DNA of 5,054 nt from Rhodospirillales bacterium. GTDB lineage: Bacteria > Pseudomonadota > Alphaproteobacteria > JAREAF01. Within the stretch, counting starts at the first letter, position 1. The number at the start of each line of letters is the position of its first letter. A program made the position numbers and the translations under genes. Shown here one piece after another: positions 1-5,054 of this stretch. The DNA is taken from assembly GCA_029240475.1 (NCBI GenBank), contig JAREAF010000287.1, forward strand, positions 1 through 5,054. The letters are read 5' to 3'. The notes under the pieces were generated by a model that was not told the DNA's origin, did no database searches, and saw nothing but the letters and a program-made list of their open reading frames with translations.

Positions 1-1
1 C

Positions 2-223
2 GACCGCATTCTCGTCCGGCGAGAGTATTTCGGCGAATCCTTCATGCGGGACTTCCTGCGCATGTCGGCGCCGGAATTCGATCTGCTGTTCGAGGGGGCG
101 GACCAACGGACCCGGCGGAGCTCGCGGTGCTGGATGTTTGGGGCCAGATCTTCGCGCGTGGCCGCGCGCCGGGGGGAGCTGGTCGATCCGATCCGGCGGC
201 ACCTCTCCTTCGCACCCTCCTAG
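2..223 (+). CDS. C-terminal end of an unidentified protein (partial, start off the left edge)
   Basis: An open frame enters from the left edge and ends at TAG 221-223, giving 73 visible codons. It opens with DRILVRREYFGESFMRDFLR and ends with GELVDPIRRHLSFAPS, both of which look like real protein. The middle (about 107-172) is rich in Arg, Ser, Cys and Trp and looks less natural. Over the same stretch the frame one base earlier reads DPAELAVLDVWGQIFARG, which looks more like a helix of a folded protein, so two compensating indels are possible. I do not recognise the family and see no catalytic motif or membrane segment. The gene is convergent with the transporter ATPase gene and shares its stop tetranucleotide, so it is probably not part of the transport operon. 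That this is the end of a gene is fairly likely; its exact sequence is uncertain. Confidence 0.55.
   Translation, partial: DRILVRREYFGESFMRDFLRMSAPEFDLLFEGADQRTRRSSRCWMFGARSSRVAARRGELVDPIRRHLSFAPS
153..168. repeat. Short GC hairpin downstream of the ATPase gene
   Basis: CGCGCG, a TGGC loop, then CGCGCG forms a perfect 6-bp stem with a 4-base loop. On the minus strand it lies about 50 bases past the ATPase stop codon, so it could mark or protect the 3' end of the operon transcript. No T-run follows on either strand, so it is not a standard intrinsic terminator. It also lies inside the plus-strand gene next to a run of six G (171-176). Alternating CG tracts form such stems by chance in GC-rich DNA. 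Confidence 0.3.
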
Positions 224-1287
224 GCCGGCGAGCGCAGCAGAACGATCCGCTTGGCTTCCGCATGCAGCGGCACGCGCATGCCGGGCGCGAGCGCAACTCC
301 CGCTGGCGCCCGCAGCAGCAGCTCCAACCCCGAATCCGTCTGCGCCCGCAGGCGCAGATGGGTTCCCTGGAACACCATCTCGCCGAGGGTGGCCTGCCCC
401 AGCCCGATGGCCTCGGCCGGCGGGCGCTCCAGGGCGATATGCTCCGGCCGCAGCGAGAGCGAGACCCGCTCTCCCGGGTCGGCGGTGGCTGCGACCGGCA
501 GCGCGCCGAGGGCCGTGTCGACCAGCACGCCCTCCTCAAGGCGCTGGCGCACGGTGCCGGAGAGGATGTTGCTCTCGCCCATGAATGTCGCTGCGAAGAG
601 CGTCGCGGGTTTCAGATAGACGCGGTCGGGAGGACCCTCATCCTCGATGCGGCCGTGATTCATCACCACCACCCGGTCGGCGATGCTCATCGCCTCCTCC
701 TGGTCGTGCGTGACATGGACGAAGGTCGTGCCGAGCTGCTTCTGCAGCCGCACCAACTCCTCCTGCATTTGCCGGCGCAGCGCCAAGTCGAGCGCGCCCA
801 GGGGCTCGTCGAGCAGCAGCAGCTTTGGCTCGACCGCGATCGCGCGCGCGAGCGCGACGCGCTGCCGCTGCCCGCCCGAGAGCTCGTGGATGCGCCGCCG
901 GCCGAAACCGGTGAGCCCGACGCGCTCCAGCATCGCTTCGGCGCGCCGCCGCCGCTCCTCGGCCGGCACCTTGCGCATGGCCAGGCCGAAGGCGACATTG
1001 CCGAGCACGCTCATATGCGGGAACAGGGCATAGTCCTGGAAGACCGTGGCGGTGGGACGGCGCGCGGGCGAGAGATGCGTCACATCCTCGCCGTCCAGAA
1101 GCACGCGACCGCCGGTCGGCTCGACGAACCCGCCGAGGACCGAGAGCAGCGTGGTCTTGCCGCTGCCCGAGGGCCCGAGCAGGACCACGAACTCGCCGCG
1201 CTGGATCGACAAGTCTATATCCGTGACGGCGACGGTCTCGCCATAGGTCTTCGATACGCCATCCAGCGAGAGGAAGGGCTCAGCCAC
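220..1287 (-). CDS. PotA-like ABC importer ATPase (spermidine/putrescine-type family)
   Basis: This is the cytoplasmic ATPase that powers the importer, 355 residues, close to the usual length for PotA-type proteins. All nucleotide-binding motifs are intact: Walker A GPSGSGKTT (38-46), Q-loop Gln84, signature LSGGQ (136-140), Walker B LLLLDE (156-161), D-loop ALD (165-167) and switch His194. The segment from about 278 (LRPEHI) to the end fits the C-terminal TOBE-type regulatory domain of this subfamily. The start is GTG at 1285-1287, seven bases after GGAGG, and it gives the typical N-terminus MAEPFLSLDGVSKTYG. The gene overlaps the end of the PotC-type permease gene by 8 bases and is last in the operon. 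Its TAG stop (220-222) overlaps the stop of the convergent gene. Family assignment is very secure; related ATPases also serve iron, sulfate, phosphonate and opine importers, so substrate cannot be read from this subunit. Confidence 0.95.
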   Translation of the reverse strand: MAEPFLSLDGVSKTYGETVAVTDIDLSIQRGEFVVLLGPSGSGKTTLLSVLGGFVEPTGGRVLLDGEDVTHLSPARRPTATVFQDYALFPHMSVLGNVAFGLAMRKVPAEERRRRAEAMLERVGLTGFGRRRIHELSGGQRQRVALARAIAVEPKLLLLDEPLGALDLALRRQMQEELVRLQKQLGTTFVHVTHDQEEAMSIADRVVVMNHGRIEDEGPPDRVYLKPATLFAATFMGESNILSGTVRQRLEEGVLVDTALGALPVAATADPGERVSLSLRPEHIALERPPAEAIGLGQATLGEMVFQGTHLRLRAQTDSGLELLLRAPAGVALAPGMRVPLHAEAKRIVLLRSPA

Positions 1288-2068
1288 CTCGCTGCCTCCG
1301 GAAGATCAGCAGCTCGGCGGCGAGCAGGGCCGCGACCGAGACCGCGAAGACGAGCGTGCCGACCGCGTTCAGCTCCGGGCTGAGGCCCGAGCGCAGCATG
1401 CTCCAGATCACCACCGGCAGCGTCACGTCGAACCGGCTGAGCAGGAAGGCGATGACGAACTCGTCCCAGGAGAGCGTGGCCGAGAGCGCGAAGGCCGCGC
1501 CCAGCGAGGGCGCCATGATCGGCACGGTGACCAGCAGGAGCGTCTGCCAAGGTCCCGCCCCGAGATCCTCCGCCGCGCGCTCGTAGGCCACCTGGTGGGC
1601 CCCGAGCTGCGCGTAGCAGATGGCGAAGGCGAGCGGCAGGTTGATGACCACATGCCCGATCCCCACCGCCAGCAGGGATTTCTGGATGCCGGCCATGGTG
1701 AATGTCATGAGCAGGCCCATGCCGATGATCAGGTAGGACACCGTGATCGGCGCCATCAACGTGAGCTCCGCCAGCCTGTTCCAGCGCGTGCGTCGGCGCG
1801 CCAGCCCATAGGCGGCCAGAAACCCGAGGATGGTGGCGAGGAGCGAGGACAGGAGCGCCACCAGGGCCGAGTTCCACAGGGCCTCGGTCAGCCGGCGGTT
1901 CTCCAGCGCCTTCTCGTACCAGCGCAGGCTGAAGCCCTTGAAGGGCGGGACCGGCACGAGCCCGTCCTGGAACGAGAACTGCACCAGCAGCACGACGGGC
2001 AGGAAGATGAAGATCGCCGCGGCGATCAGGACCAGCGCCGATGCGACGGTGCCGCCACGGAACCTCAT
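1280..2068 (-). CDS. PotC-like ABC transporter permease
   Basis: This is one of the two inner-membrane channel subunits, 262 residues, matching the usual size of PotC/PotI proteins. Six hydrophobic segments are visible, at about 8-30, 64-88, 98-124, 130-153, 183-210 and 233-256. The cytoplasmic EAA loop that docks on the ATPase is at about 162-186 (YERAAEDLGAGPW, then VPIMAP). The stretch SLRWYEKAL (47-55) and the motif SWDEFVIAFLLS (200-211) are typical of the PotC branch. The ATG start (2066-2068) overlaps the TGA of the PotB-like gene as ATGA, and I see no strong Shine-Dalgarno sequence before it, so translation is probably coupled to the upstream gene. The end overlaps the ATPase gene by 8 bases (GTGGCTGA). 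Confidence 0.93.
   Translation of the reverse strand: MRFRGGTVASALVLIAAAIFIFLPVVLLVQFSFQDGLVPVPPFKGFSLRWYEKALENRRLTEALWNSALVALLSSLLATILGFLAAYGLARRRTRWNRLAELTLMAPITVSYLIIGMGLLMTFTMAGIQKSLLAVGIGHVVINLPLAFAICYAQLGAHQVAYERAAEDLGAGPWQTLLLVTVPIMAPSLGAAFALSATLSWDEFVIAFLLSRFDVTLPVVIWSMLRSGLSPELNAVGTLVFAVSVAALLAAELLIFRRQRGG
1295..1299 (-). promoter_or_regulatory. Ribosome binding site deciding the GTG start of the ATPase
   Basis: The minus strand reads GGAGG here, with a 7-base spacer (1288-1294) before GTG at 1285-1287. It lies within the last codons of the PotC-type permease gene. It supports the GTG start, since there is no nearby in-frame ATG. Confidence 0.7.
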
Positions 2069-2922
2069 ACCCGGTCCATGCGCAGATGCCGCGCGAAGAG
2101 GAGGTAGGCGAGGGTGACCACCGCCATCAGCACCATGCTCATCGCCGAGGCGAGCGGGAAATCGGCCGTGCGCCCGACCTGCAGCATGATCGCCTGCGGC
2201 AAGAGCAGCTCCCTCGAGCCGCCGAGAATCTGCGGCGTCACGTAATCGCCGATCGCCAGCACGAAGGTGAGGAACGCCCCGACGGCCACGCCGGGGAGGC
2301 TCAGGGGCATGGTGATGCGCAGGAAGACCTGCAGCGGCGAGGCGCCGAGATCGGCTGCCGCGCGGCGGTAGCTTTCCCGGATCTGCACGAGATTGGCGTA
2401 GATGGTCAGGGTCAGCAGCATCGCGAAGAAATGCACGAAGCCGAGCACGGTCGCGCCGCGCGTGTTGCCGAGCCCGACCGGCCCGTCTGCGAGTCCGAGA
2501 CCCTGCAAGGCGAGGCTGATGATGCCCTTCTCCGACAGCACCAGCAGCCAGCTATAGGAGCGGATCACGTAGGAGGTCCAGAAGGGCAGAACCAGCAGCA
2601 CCAGCAGCACGCGCTGCCAGCGCGCCGGCACGCGGTAGGCCAGAACATAGGCGATCGGGTAGGCGACCAGGACGCTCAGCACGGTGACGATCAGCGTCAC
2701 CTCGATCGAGTTCCGCAGCGCCTCGAGGAAAACCCCGCCGCCCTGGGTGAGGAACGTGCCGTAGTTGGCGAAGGTCCAGAGATCGACCGTCTGCCCGCGC
2801 TCGCGGCGGGTCAGGCTGACCAGCGCCATGGCCAGCAGCGGCAGGATGAAGAACAGCGCCGTCCAGATCACCGCCGGCGCCGGCGCCCAGGCCAGCAGGC
2901 GCGGGGCTGCGCGTGTCGTCAT
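2065..2922 (-). CDS. PotB-like ABC transporter permease
   Basis: This is the partner channel subunit, 285 residues, the usual PotB/PotH size. Hydrophobic segments lie at about 12-36, 70-97, 103-130, 156-180, 205-232 and 258-277. The EAA loop is at about 183-206 (RESYRRAAADLGAS, then ITMP). The stretch LPFWTSYVIRSYSW (112-125) and the motif GDYVTPQILGG (225-235) are characteristic of the PotB branch. The frame is open far upstream (to 3534), but that extension is antisense-like noise inside the binding-protein gene. I chose ATG 2920-2922, 20 bases after the binding-protein stop; only a weak GGGG lies before it. A GTG at 2944-2946 would overlap that stop as GTGA and add 8 residues, so the start is slightly uncertain. 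Its own stop overlaps the next gene by 4 bases. Confidence 0.93.
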   Translation of the reverse strand: MTTRAAPRLLAWAPAPAVIWTALFFILPLLAMALVSLTRRERGQTVDLWTFANYGTFLTQGGGVFLEALRNSIEVTLIVTVLSVLVAYPIAYVLAYRVPARWQRVLLVLLVLPFWTSYVIRSYSWLLVLSEKGIISLALQGLGLADGPVGLGNTRGATVLGFVHFFAMLLTLTIYANLVQIRESYRRAAADLGASPLQVFLRITMPLSLPGVAVGAFLTFVLAIGDYVTPQILGGSRELLLPQAIMLQVGRTADFPLASAMSMVLMAVVTLAYLLFARHLRMDRV

Positions 2923-2942
2923 CGGCAGCCCCGCGATCGTCC

Positions 2943-4037
2943 TCACGCCTGGAGGAACTCGGTCCAGACCTCCAGCATCGCCTTGTTGAGCGTCTCGTCC
3001 GGAATGAAATAGGGGTAAGAGTTCTTGATGAAGCCGGGCTGCTCGTTCCAGCGCAGCCGCTGCTTCTCGGCATCGCCGAGCGCGGCCTGCTGATTCGTCG
3101 GCATAGCCCAATAGCAGCTCGCGGTCGCCAGGCGCGCCTGGCCGTCGGGGCCGACGATGTACTTCACGAGCTCTGCCGCGAGCTCCTTCTTCTGCGACGC
3201 TTCGAAGATTCCGACGCCTTGCATCCAGCGGATGCCGCCCGAATCCGGGAGCACCCAGTCCAGGTTCGGATTCTCCTGCGCAAGGCCGGCCACGACGAAC
3301 TCGCCGCCGGCGATGATGATGTCGGCAGCGCCCGTGACGAGCGCGTTCTGCACCGTCGGCACGTCGCCGATCACCGAGGCGAGCGGCTTGATCTCCAGCA
3401 GCTTTTCGCGGATCGCCGGCAGCTTCTCCGCCGTGATCTGGTCGGGGCGGATGCCCATGCCCAGCGCGACCATCTCCATGGCGGGGATGTAGTAGTCGTA
3501 GACCGCGATCCGGCCCTTGTATTTGGGATTCCACATGATGTCCGCGCGCCGGACTTCGGCCTCCTCGACCTTGCTCTTGTCGAAGGCGATGGAGTTGTAG
3601 CCGAACTTCTCCGGCACGGCGTAAGTCTTGCCGTCGATCTTGTGCAGCTCGGGGGCATGCAGCTCCGGGAAGATGGAATCCCAGGGCAGCTGAACGTCAT
3701 CGAGCGGCGCCAGAAGCCCCTGCTCGGCGACGCGCCGGACGTCCACCGAATCCACGACGAACACGTCCCAGTCGCCGGGCTGCGACTGCTCGAGAACTGC
3801 CAGCGCCGCGCCGGTCTCCTGATAGTCCTTCACATTGATCCGGACATTGTGCGCCTCCTCGAATGGCTGCAGCAGGGCGGCGTCGGTGTGATCGCACCAG
3901 ACGAGGATGTTCAGCTCCTGCTCGGCGGCGCGGGAGCGGCGGGGCAGTCCGGCGCCGGCGAGGATCGCGGCTGCGGCTCCGGCGCGCAGGGCCCGCCGGC
4001 GGGTGATGGGGGCATTGATGATGCTCGAGCGGCGCAT
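2943..4037 (-). CDS. Periplasmic solute-binding protein, PotD/PotF-like, Tat-exported; substrate uncertain
   Basis: This is the ligand-capturing subunit of the importer, 364 residues against about 348 for E. coli PotD. The N-terminus carries a twin-arginine signal, TRRRALR (12-18), followed by an Ala-rich hydrophobic core (19-31), with likely cleavage near SRA-A (35-38). The mature part follows the family pattern: an NILVW first strand (43-47), GDWDVFVVDS (88-97), WNPKYKGRIAVYD (169-181), LPDSGGIRWMQG (263-274), and PTNQQA (313-318) near the end. By eye, W47 and W271 match the polyamine-stacking residues W34 and W255 of E. coli PotD. The positions of D168, E171 and D257 appear to be Y182, P185 and Q273, so a polyamine ligand is doubtful. 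A strong Shine-Dalgarno sequence supports the ATG at 4035-4037. It is the first gene of the operon. Family is very secure, ligand unknown. Confidence 0.93.
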   Translation of the reverse strand: MRRSSIINAPITRRRALRAGAAAAILAGAGLPRRSRAAEQELNILVWCDHTDAALLQPFEEAHNVRINVKDYQETGAALAVLEQSQPGDWDVFVVDSVDVRRVAEQGLLAPLDDVQLPWDSIFPELHAPELHKIDGKTYAVPEKFGYNSIAFDKSKVEEAEVRRADIMWNPKYKGRIAVYDYYIPAMEMVALGMGIRPDQITAEKLPAIREKLLEIKPLASVIGDVPTVQNALVTGAADIIIAGGEFVVAGLAQENPNLDWVLPDSGGIRWMQGVGIFEASQKKELAAELVKYIVGPDGQARLATASCYWAMPTNQQAALGDAEKQRLRWNEQPGFIKNSYPYFIPDETLNKAMLEVWTEFLQA

Positions 4038-4042
4038 AGCTT

Positions 4043-4048
4043 CCTCCC
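4043..4048 (-). promoter_or_regulatory. Strong ribosome binding site of the binding-protein gene
   Basis: The minus strand reads GGGAGG, continuing into AAGCT, 5 bases before the ATG at 4035-4037. It is the best Shine-Dalgarno match in the window and fits the need for an excess of binding protein over the membrane subunits. Confidence 0.75.
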
Positions 4049-4061
4049 ATGTTTTCGTGAG

Positions 4062-4089
4062 AGTGAAGGATGCCGTCCGGCCGCGTCAA
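4062..4089 (-). promoter_or_regulatory. Candidate promoter for the transport operon
   Basis: On the minus strand TTGACG (4084-4089) matches the housekeeping -35 consensus in five of six bases. With a 16-base spacer the -10 position is TTCACT (4062-4067), a poor match (three of six). Transcription would start near 4055, giving an 18-base leader that contains the Shine-Dalgarno sequence. The -35 box falls in the loop of an inverted repeat (4077-4101). The position is plausible, but the weak -10 keeps this tentative. Confidence 0.3.
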
Positions 4090-4101
4090 TTCGCCGGCCG
4101 G
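4077..4101. repeat. Inverted repeat CCGGCCG-N11-CGGCCGG, possible operator
   Basis: Two perfect 7-base arms are separated by 11 bases, between the small membrane-protein gene and the binding-protein gene. The repeat straddles the candidate -35 box, a natural site for a repressor, or it could fold as an RNA hairpin in a read-through transcript. No T-run follows, so it is not a standard terminator. Each arm contains the self-complementary CGGCCG, so the symmetry is easier to get by chance than its length suggests. Confidence 0.35.
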
Positions 4102-4127
4102 TATGCCCCGAGGTCGCCAGTCTCAGG

Positions 4128-4325
4128 TCAAAGCAGGATCGCGGTCCCCAGAGCGGCTGCCGCCAGCCCGAGCACCATAAGGGTCCGAGCCCGCATCCAG
4201 CGCGGCAGCTTGAGCCCTTCGCTCAGTTCCGCCGCGACGATTTCCGGCTCCTCGTCGGCCACCCACCACTCCCGGGAGCGGGCGACGGCCGAGCGGTCGC
4301 GGGAGCCCGAGGCCATCTCAGTCAT
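4128..4325 (-). CDS. Small protein with one C-terminal membrane segment, function unknown
   Basis: A 65-residue reading frame with about 86% G or C at third codon positions (my count), typical of a real gene here. Residues 1-45 are charged and polar and include REWWVADEEPE (18-28). Residues about 48-65 (TLMVLGLAAAALGTAILL) form a single hydrophobic helix running to the last residue, preceded by basic residues (RWMRAR, 42-47). This suggests a tail-anchored inner-membrane protein with its N-terminal part in the cytoplasm. The first ATG has GGAAGG only one base away; the second ATG at codon 4 (4314-4316) has it at 10 bases, so the true start may be 4316. It is 90 bases upstream of the transporter operon on the same strand and could be co-transcribed, but no known importer subunit looks like this. 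I do not recognise the family. Confidence 0.6.
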   Translation of the reverse strand: MTEMASGSRDRSAVARSREWWVADEEPEIVAAELSEGLKLPRWMRARTLMVLGLAAAALGTAILL

Positions 4326-4572
4326 GCCTTCCGATCCGGCCGCCTGCTCGAAGGAGTGGAGAACACCTCAACATCAAGTGAGAAACCCCTGATGCGCCTC
4401 GATTAGTTGCGTAGCCTTGCGCTCAAATCGACTCAGGAACAGCGACGGAACGAACACTCGGACTTGGCCCGAAAAAGCACCCGAATTAAAGACTGCCCCT
4501 GAACCCATACTTTCGTCGGGAGCTAACAACTGATCCTTTAATGAAGTTGCGCCGTCAGTTCGCGCCTGGTGA
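4326..4572. other. AT-richer intergenic region between pcm and the small gene
   Basis: This 247-base gap has no convincing gene on either strand. Its GC content is about 51% over 4441-4560 (61 of 120 by my count), far below the neighbouring coding DNA. It holds a weak inverted repeat, AACTGA (4528-4533) and TCAGTT (4555-4560) with a 21-base loop, just past the pcm stop, without a T-run. No clear promoter, tRNA or intrinsic terminator is visible. It probably contains the 3' end of the pcm transcript and the promoter of the small gene. Confidence 0.5.
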
Positions 4573-5054
4573 TCAGCTTTGACTGGTCAGAGGGACGAAT
4601 GCGACCGGCAGGACGGGCTTTTCGCGCACCGCCCCGTCCGGGTCCTTTTCGACCAGGGTCAGCATCTGTCCCAACGGGCCAGCCCCGACCGGAACGACCA
4701 TACGGCCCACGGGCGCGAGCTGGTCGAGCAAGGCCGGTGGGATCGTCGCGGCGGCGGCCGCCGCGAGAATGCGATCGAACGGGGCGGCCTCCGGCCAGCC
4801 GCGGTTGCCATCGCCGTGCTCCAGGTGAAGTCCGCGATAGCCCATGGCCGTCAGCCTCTCGGCCGCGCGGCGGGCGAGCTCGGGGACGATCTCGATGCTG
4901 AAGATCTCCGCGCCCAGCTCGGCCAGGATGGCGGTCTGATAGCCGGAACCGGTGCCGATCTCGAGCACGCGCTGGCCCGGCTTCAGGTCCAGCAGATCGG
5001 TCATGAGGGCGACGATGTAGGGCTGAGAGATGGTCTGTCCGTAGCCGATCGGCA
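4573..5054 (-). CDS. pcm: Protein-L-isoaspartate O-methyltransferase (partial, N-terminus off the right edge)
   Basis: This cytoplasmic enzyme uses S-adenosylmethionine to methylate the free carboxyl of L-isoaspartyl residues in aged proteins, starting their repair to aspartate. About 160 residues are visible; the family is usually about 205-220, so some 50-60 N-terminal residues are missing. The frame enters with PIGYGQTISQPYIVALM, the family's diagnostic stretch near the active site. Then come the AdoMet-binding motif VLEIGTGSGYQTA, the acidic strand-end motif FSIEIVPELA, GDGNRGWPEAAPFDRI and LLDQLAPVGRMVVPVG. The first visible ATG (5002-5004) is internal to the family alignment and is not the start. 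An alanine run (AAAAAA) replaces the usual VTAA after the FDxI strand. The stop is TGA at 4573-4575. It lies on the same strand as the transporter but is separated by a long gap, so it is probably a separate transcription unit. Confidence 0.95.
   Translation of the reverse strand, partial: PIGYGQTISQPYIVALMTDLLDLKPGQRVLEIGTGSGYQTAILAELGAEIFSIEIVPELARRAAERLTAMGYRGLHLEHGDGNRGWPEAAPFDRILAAAAAATIPPALLDQLAPVGRMVVPVGAGPLGQMLTLVEKDPDGAVREKPVLPVAFVPLTSQS

Noticed and set aside
127..1383. Plus-strand open frame of 418 codons opposite the ATPase gene
   Set aside because: It is antisense to a gene with every ABC motif intact; its His/Arg/Gln-rich composition is typical of a shadow frame in GC-rich DNA.
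2041..3012. Plus-strand open frame of 323 codons opposite the permease genes
   Set aside because: It is low-complexity, rich in His, Gln, Arg and Glu, with no domain features, and lies opposite a well-formed permease gene.
2923..3534. Upstream extension of the PotB-like frame to 489 codons
   Set aside because: The extra 204 codons overlap the binding-protein gene and resemble no permease N-terminus; the 285-codon version has the family length.
2913..4406. Plus-strand open frame of 497 codons opposite the binding-protein gene
   Set aside because: The opposite strand encodes a complete family member with signal peptide and ribosome binding site; this frame runs through three unrelated regions and looks like a shadow.
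4436..4451. Two GGAAC motifs resembling the -35 element of general stress (EcfG) promoters
   Set aside because: No CGTT-like -10 element occurs 16-17 bases downstream of either copy, and no plus-strand gene follows.
4459..4480. Small hairpin TCGG-N7-CCGA next to five A residues, considered as a terminator
   Set aside because: The stem is only 4 bp, and on the minus strand the T-run comes before the stem rather than after it.
4528..4560. Inverted repeat AACTGA/TCAGTT just past the pcm stop, considered as the pcm terminator
   Set aside because: The 6-bp AT-containing stem with a 21-base loop and no T-run is too weak to call.
1..5054. Search for CRISPR repeats, IS ends, tRNA or rRNA genes and toxin-antitoxin pairs
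   Set aside because: No spaced direct repeats, terminal inverted repeats, transposase, cloverleaf or toxin-like small gene pair could be seen by reading both strands.

Overview
The window is GC-rich with strongly GC-ending codons. Its gene content is ordinary proteobacterial: a Pcm methyltransferase and a Tat-exported solute-binding protein in a polyamine-type ABC importer. This suggests a high-GC alphaproteobacterium (Rhizobiales or Rhodospirillales type). That placement is inferred from style, not from a marker gene.

Almost everything is on the minus strand. Read in the direction of transcription (right to left), the order is: the 3' part of pcm (4573-5054, start outside the window); an AT-richer gap (4326-4572); a gene for a 65-residue protein with one C-terminal membrane segment (4128-4325); a 90-base leader with a candidate promoter and inverted repeat; then a tight four-gene operon. 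The operon encodes a periplasmic binding protein (2943-4037), a PotB-type permease (2065-2922), a PotC-type permease (1280-2068) and a PotA-type ATPase (220-1287). At the left edge the last 73 codons of an unidentified plus-strand gene (2-223) converge on the ATPase gene, and the two stop codons share one CTAG.

The four operon genes make a complete importer: the binding protein captures the ligand in the periplasm, the two permeases form the channel, and the ATPase drives transport. The gene junctions (20-base gap, 4-base ATGA overlap, 8-base overlap) indicate translational coupling. The family is clear but the substrate is not. When I align the binding protein by eye with E. coli PotD, the acidic residues that hold polyamine amino groups appear to be missing, so I use no pot gene symbols.

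I see no sign of a new defence, mobile or biosynthetic system, no CRISPR array, no IS element and no RNA gene. The points worth a second look are modest: the altered ligand pocket, the small membrane protein, a possible double frame switch in the left-edge gene, and the inverted repeat around the candidate -35 box of the operon.
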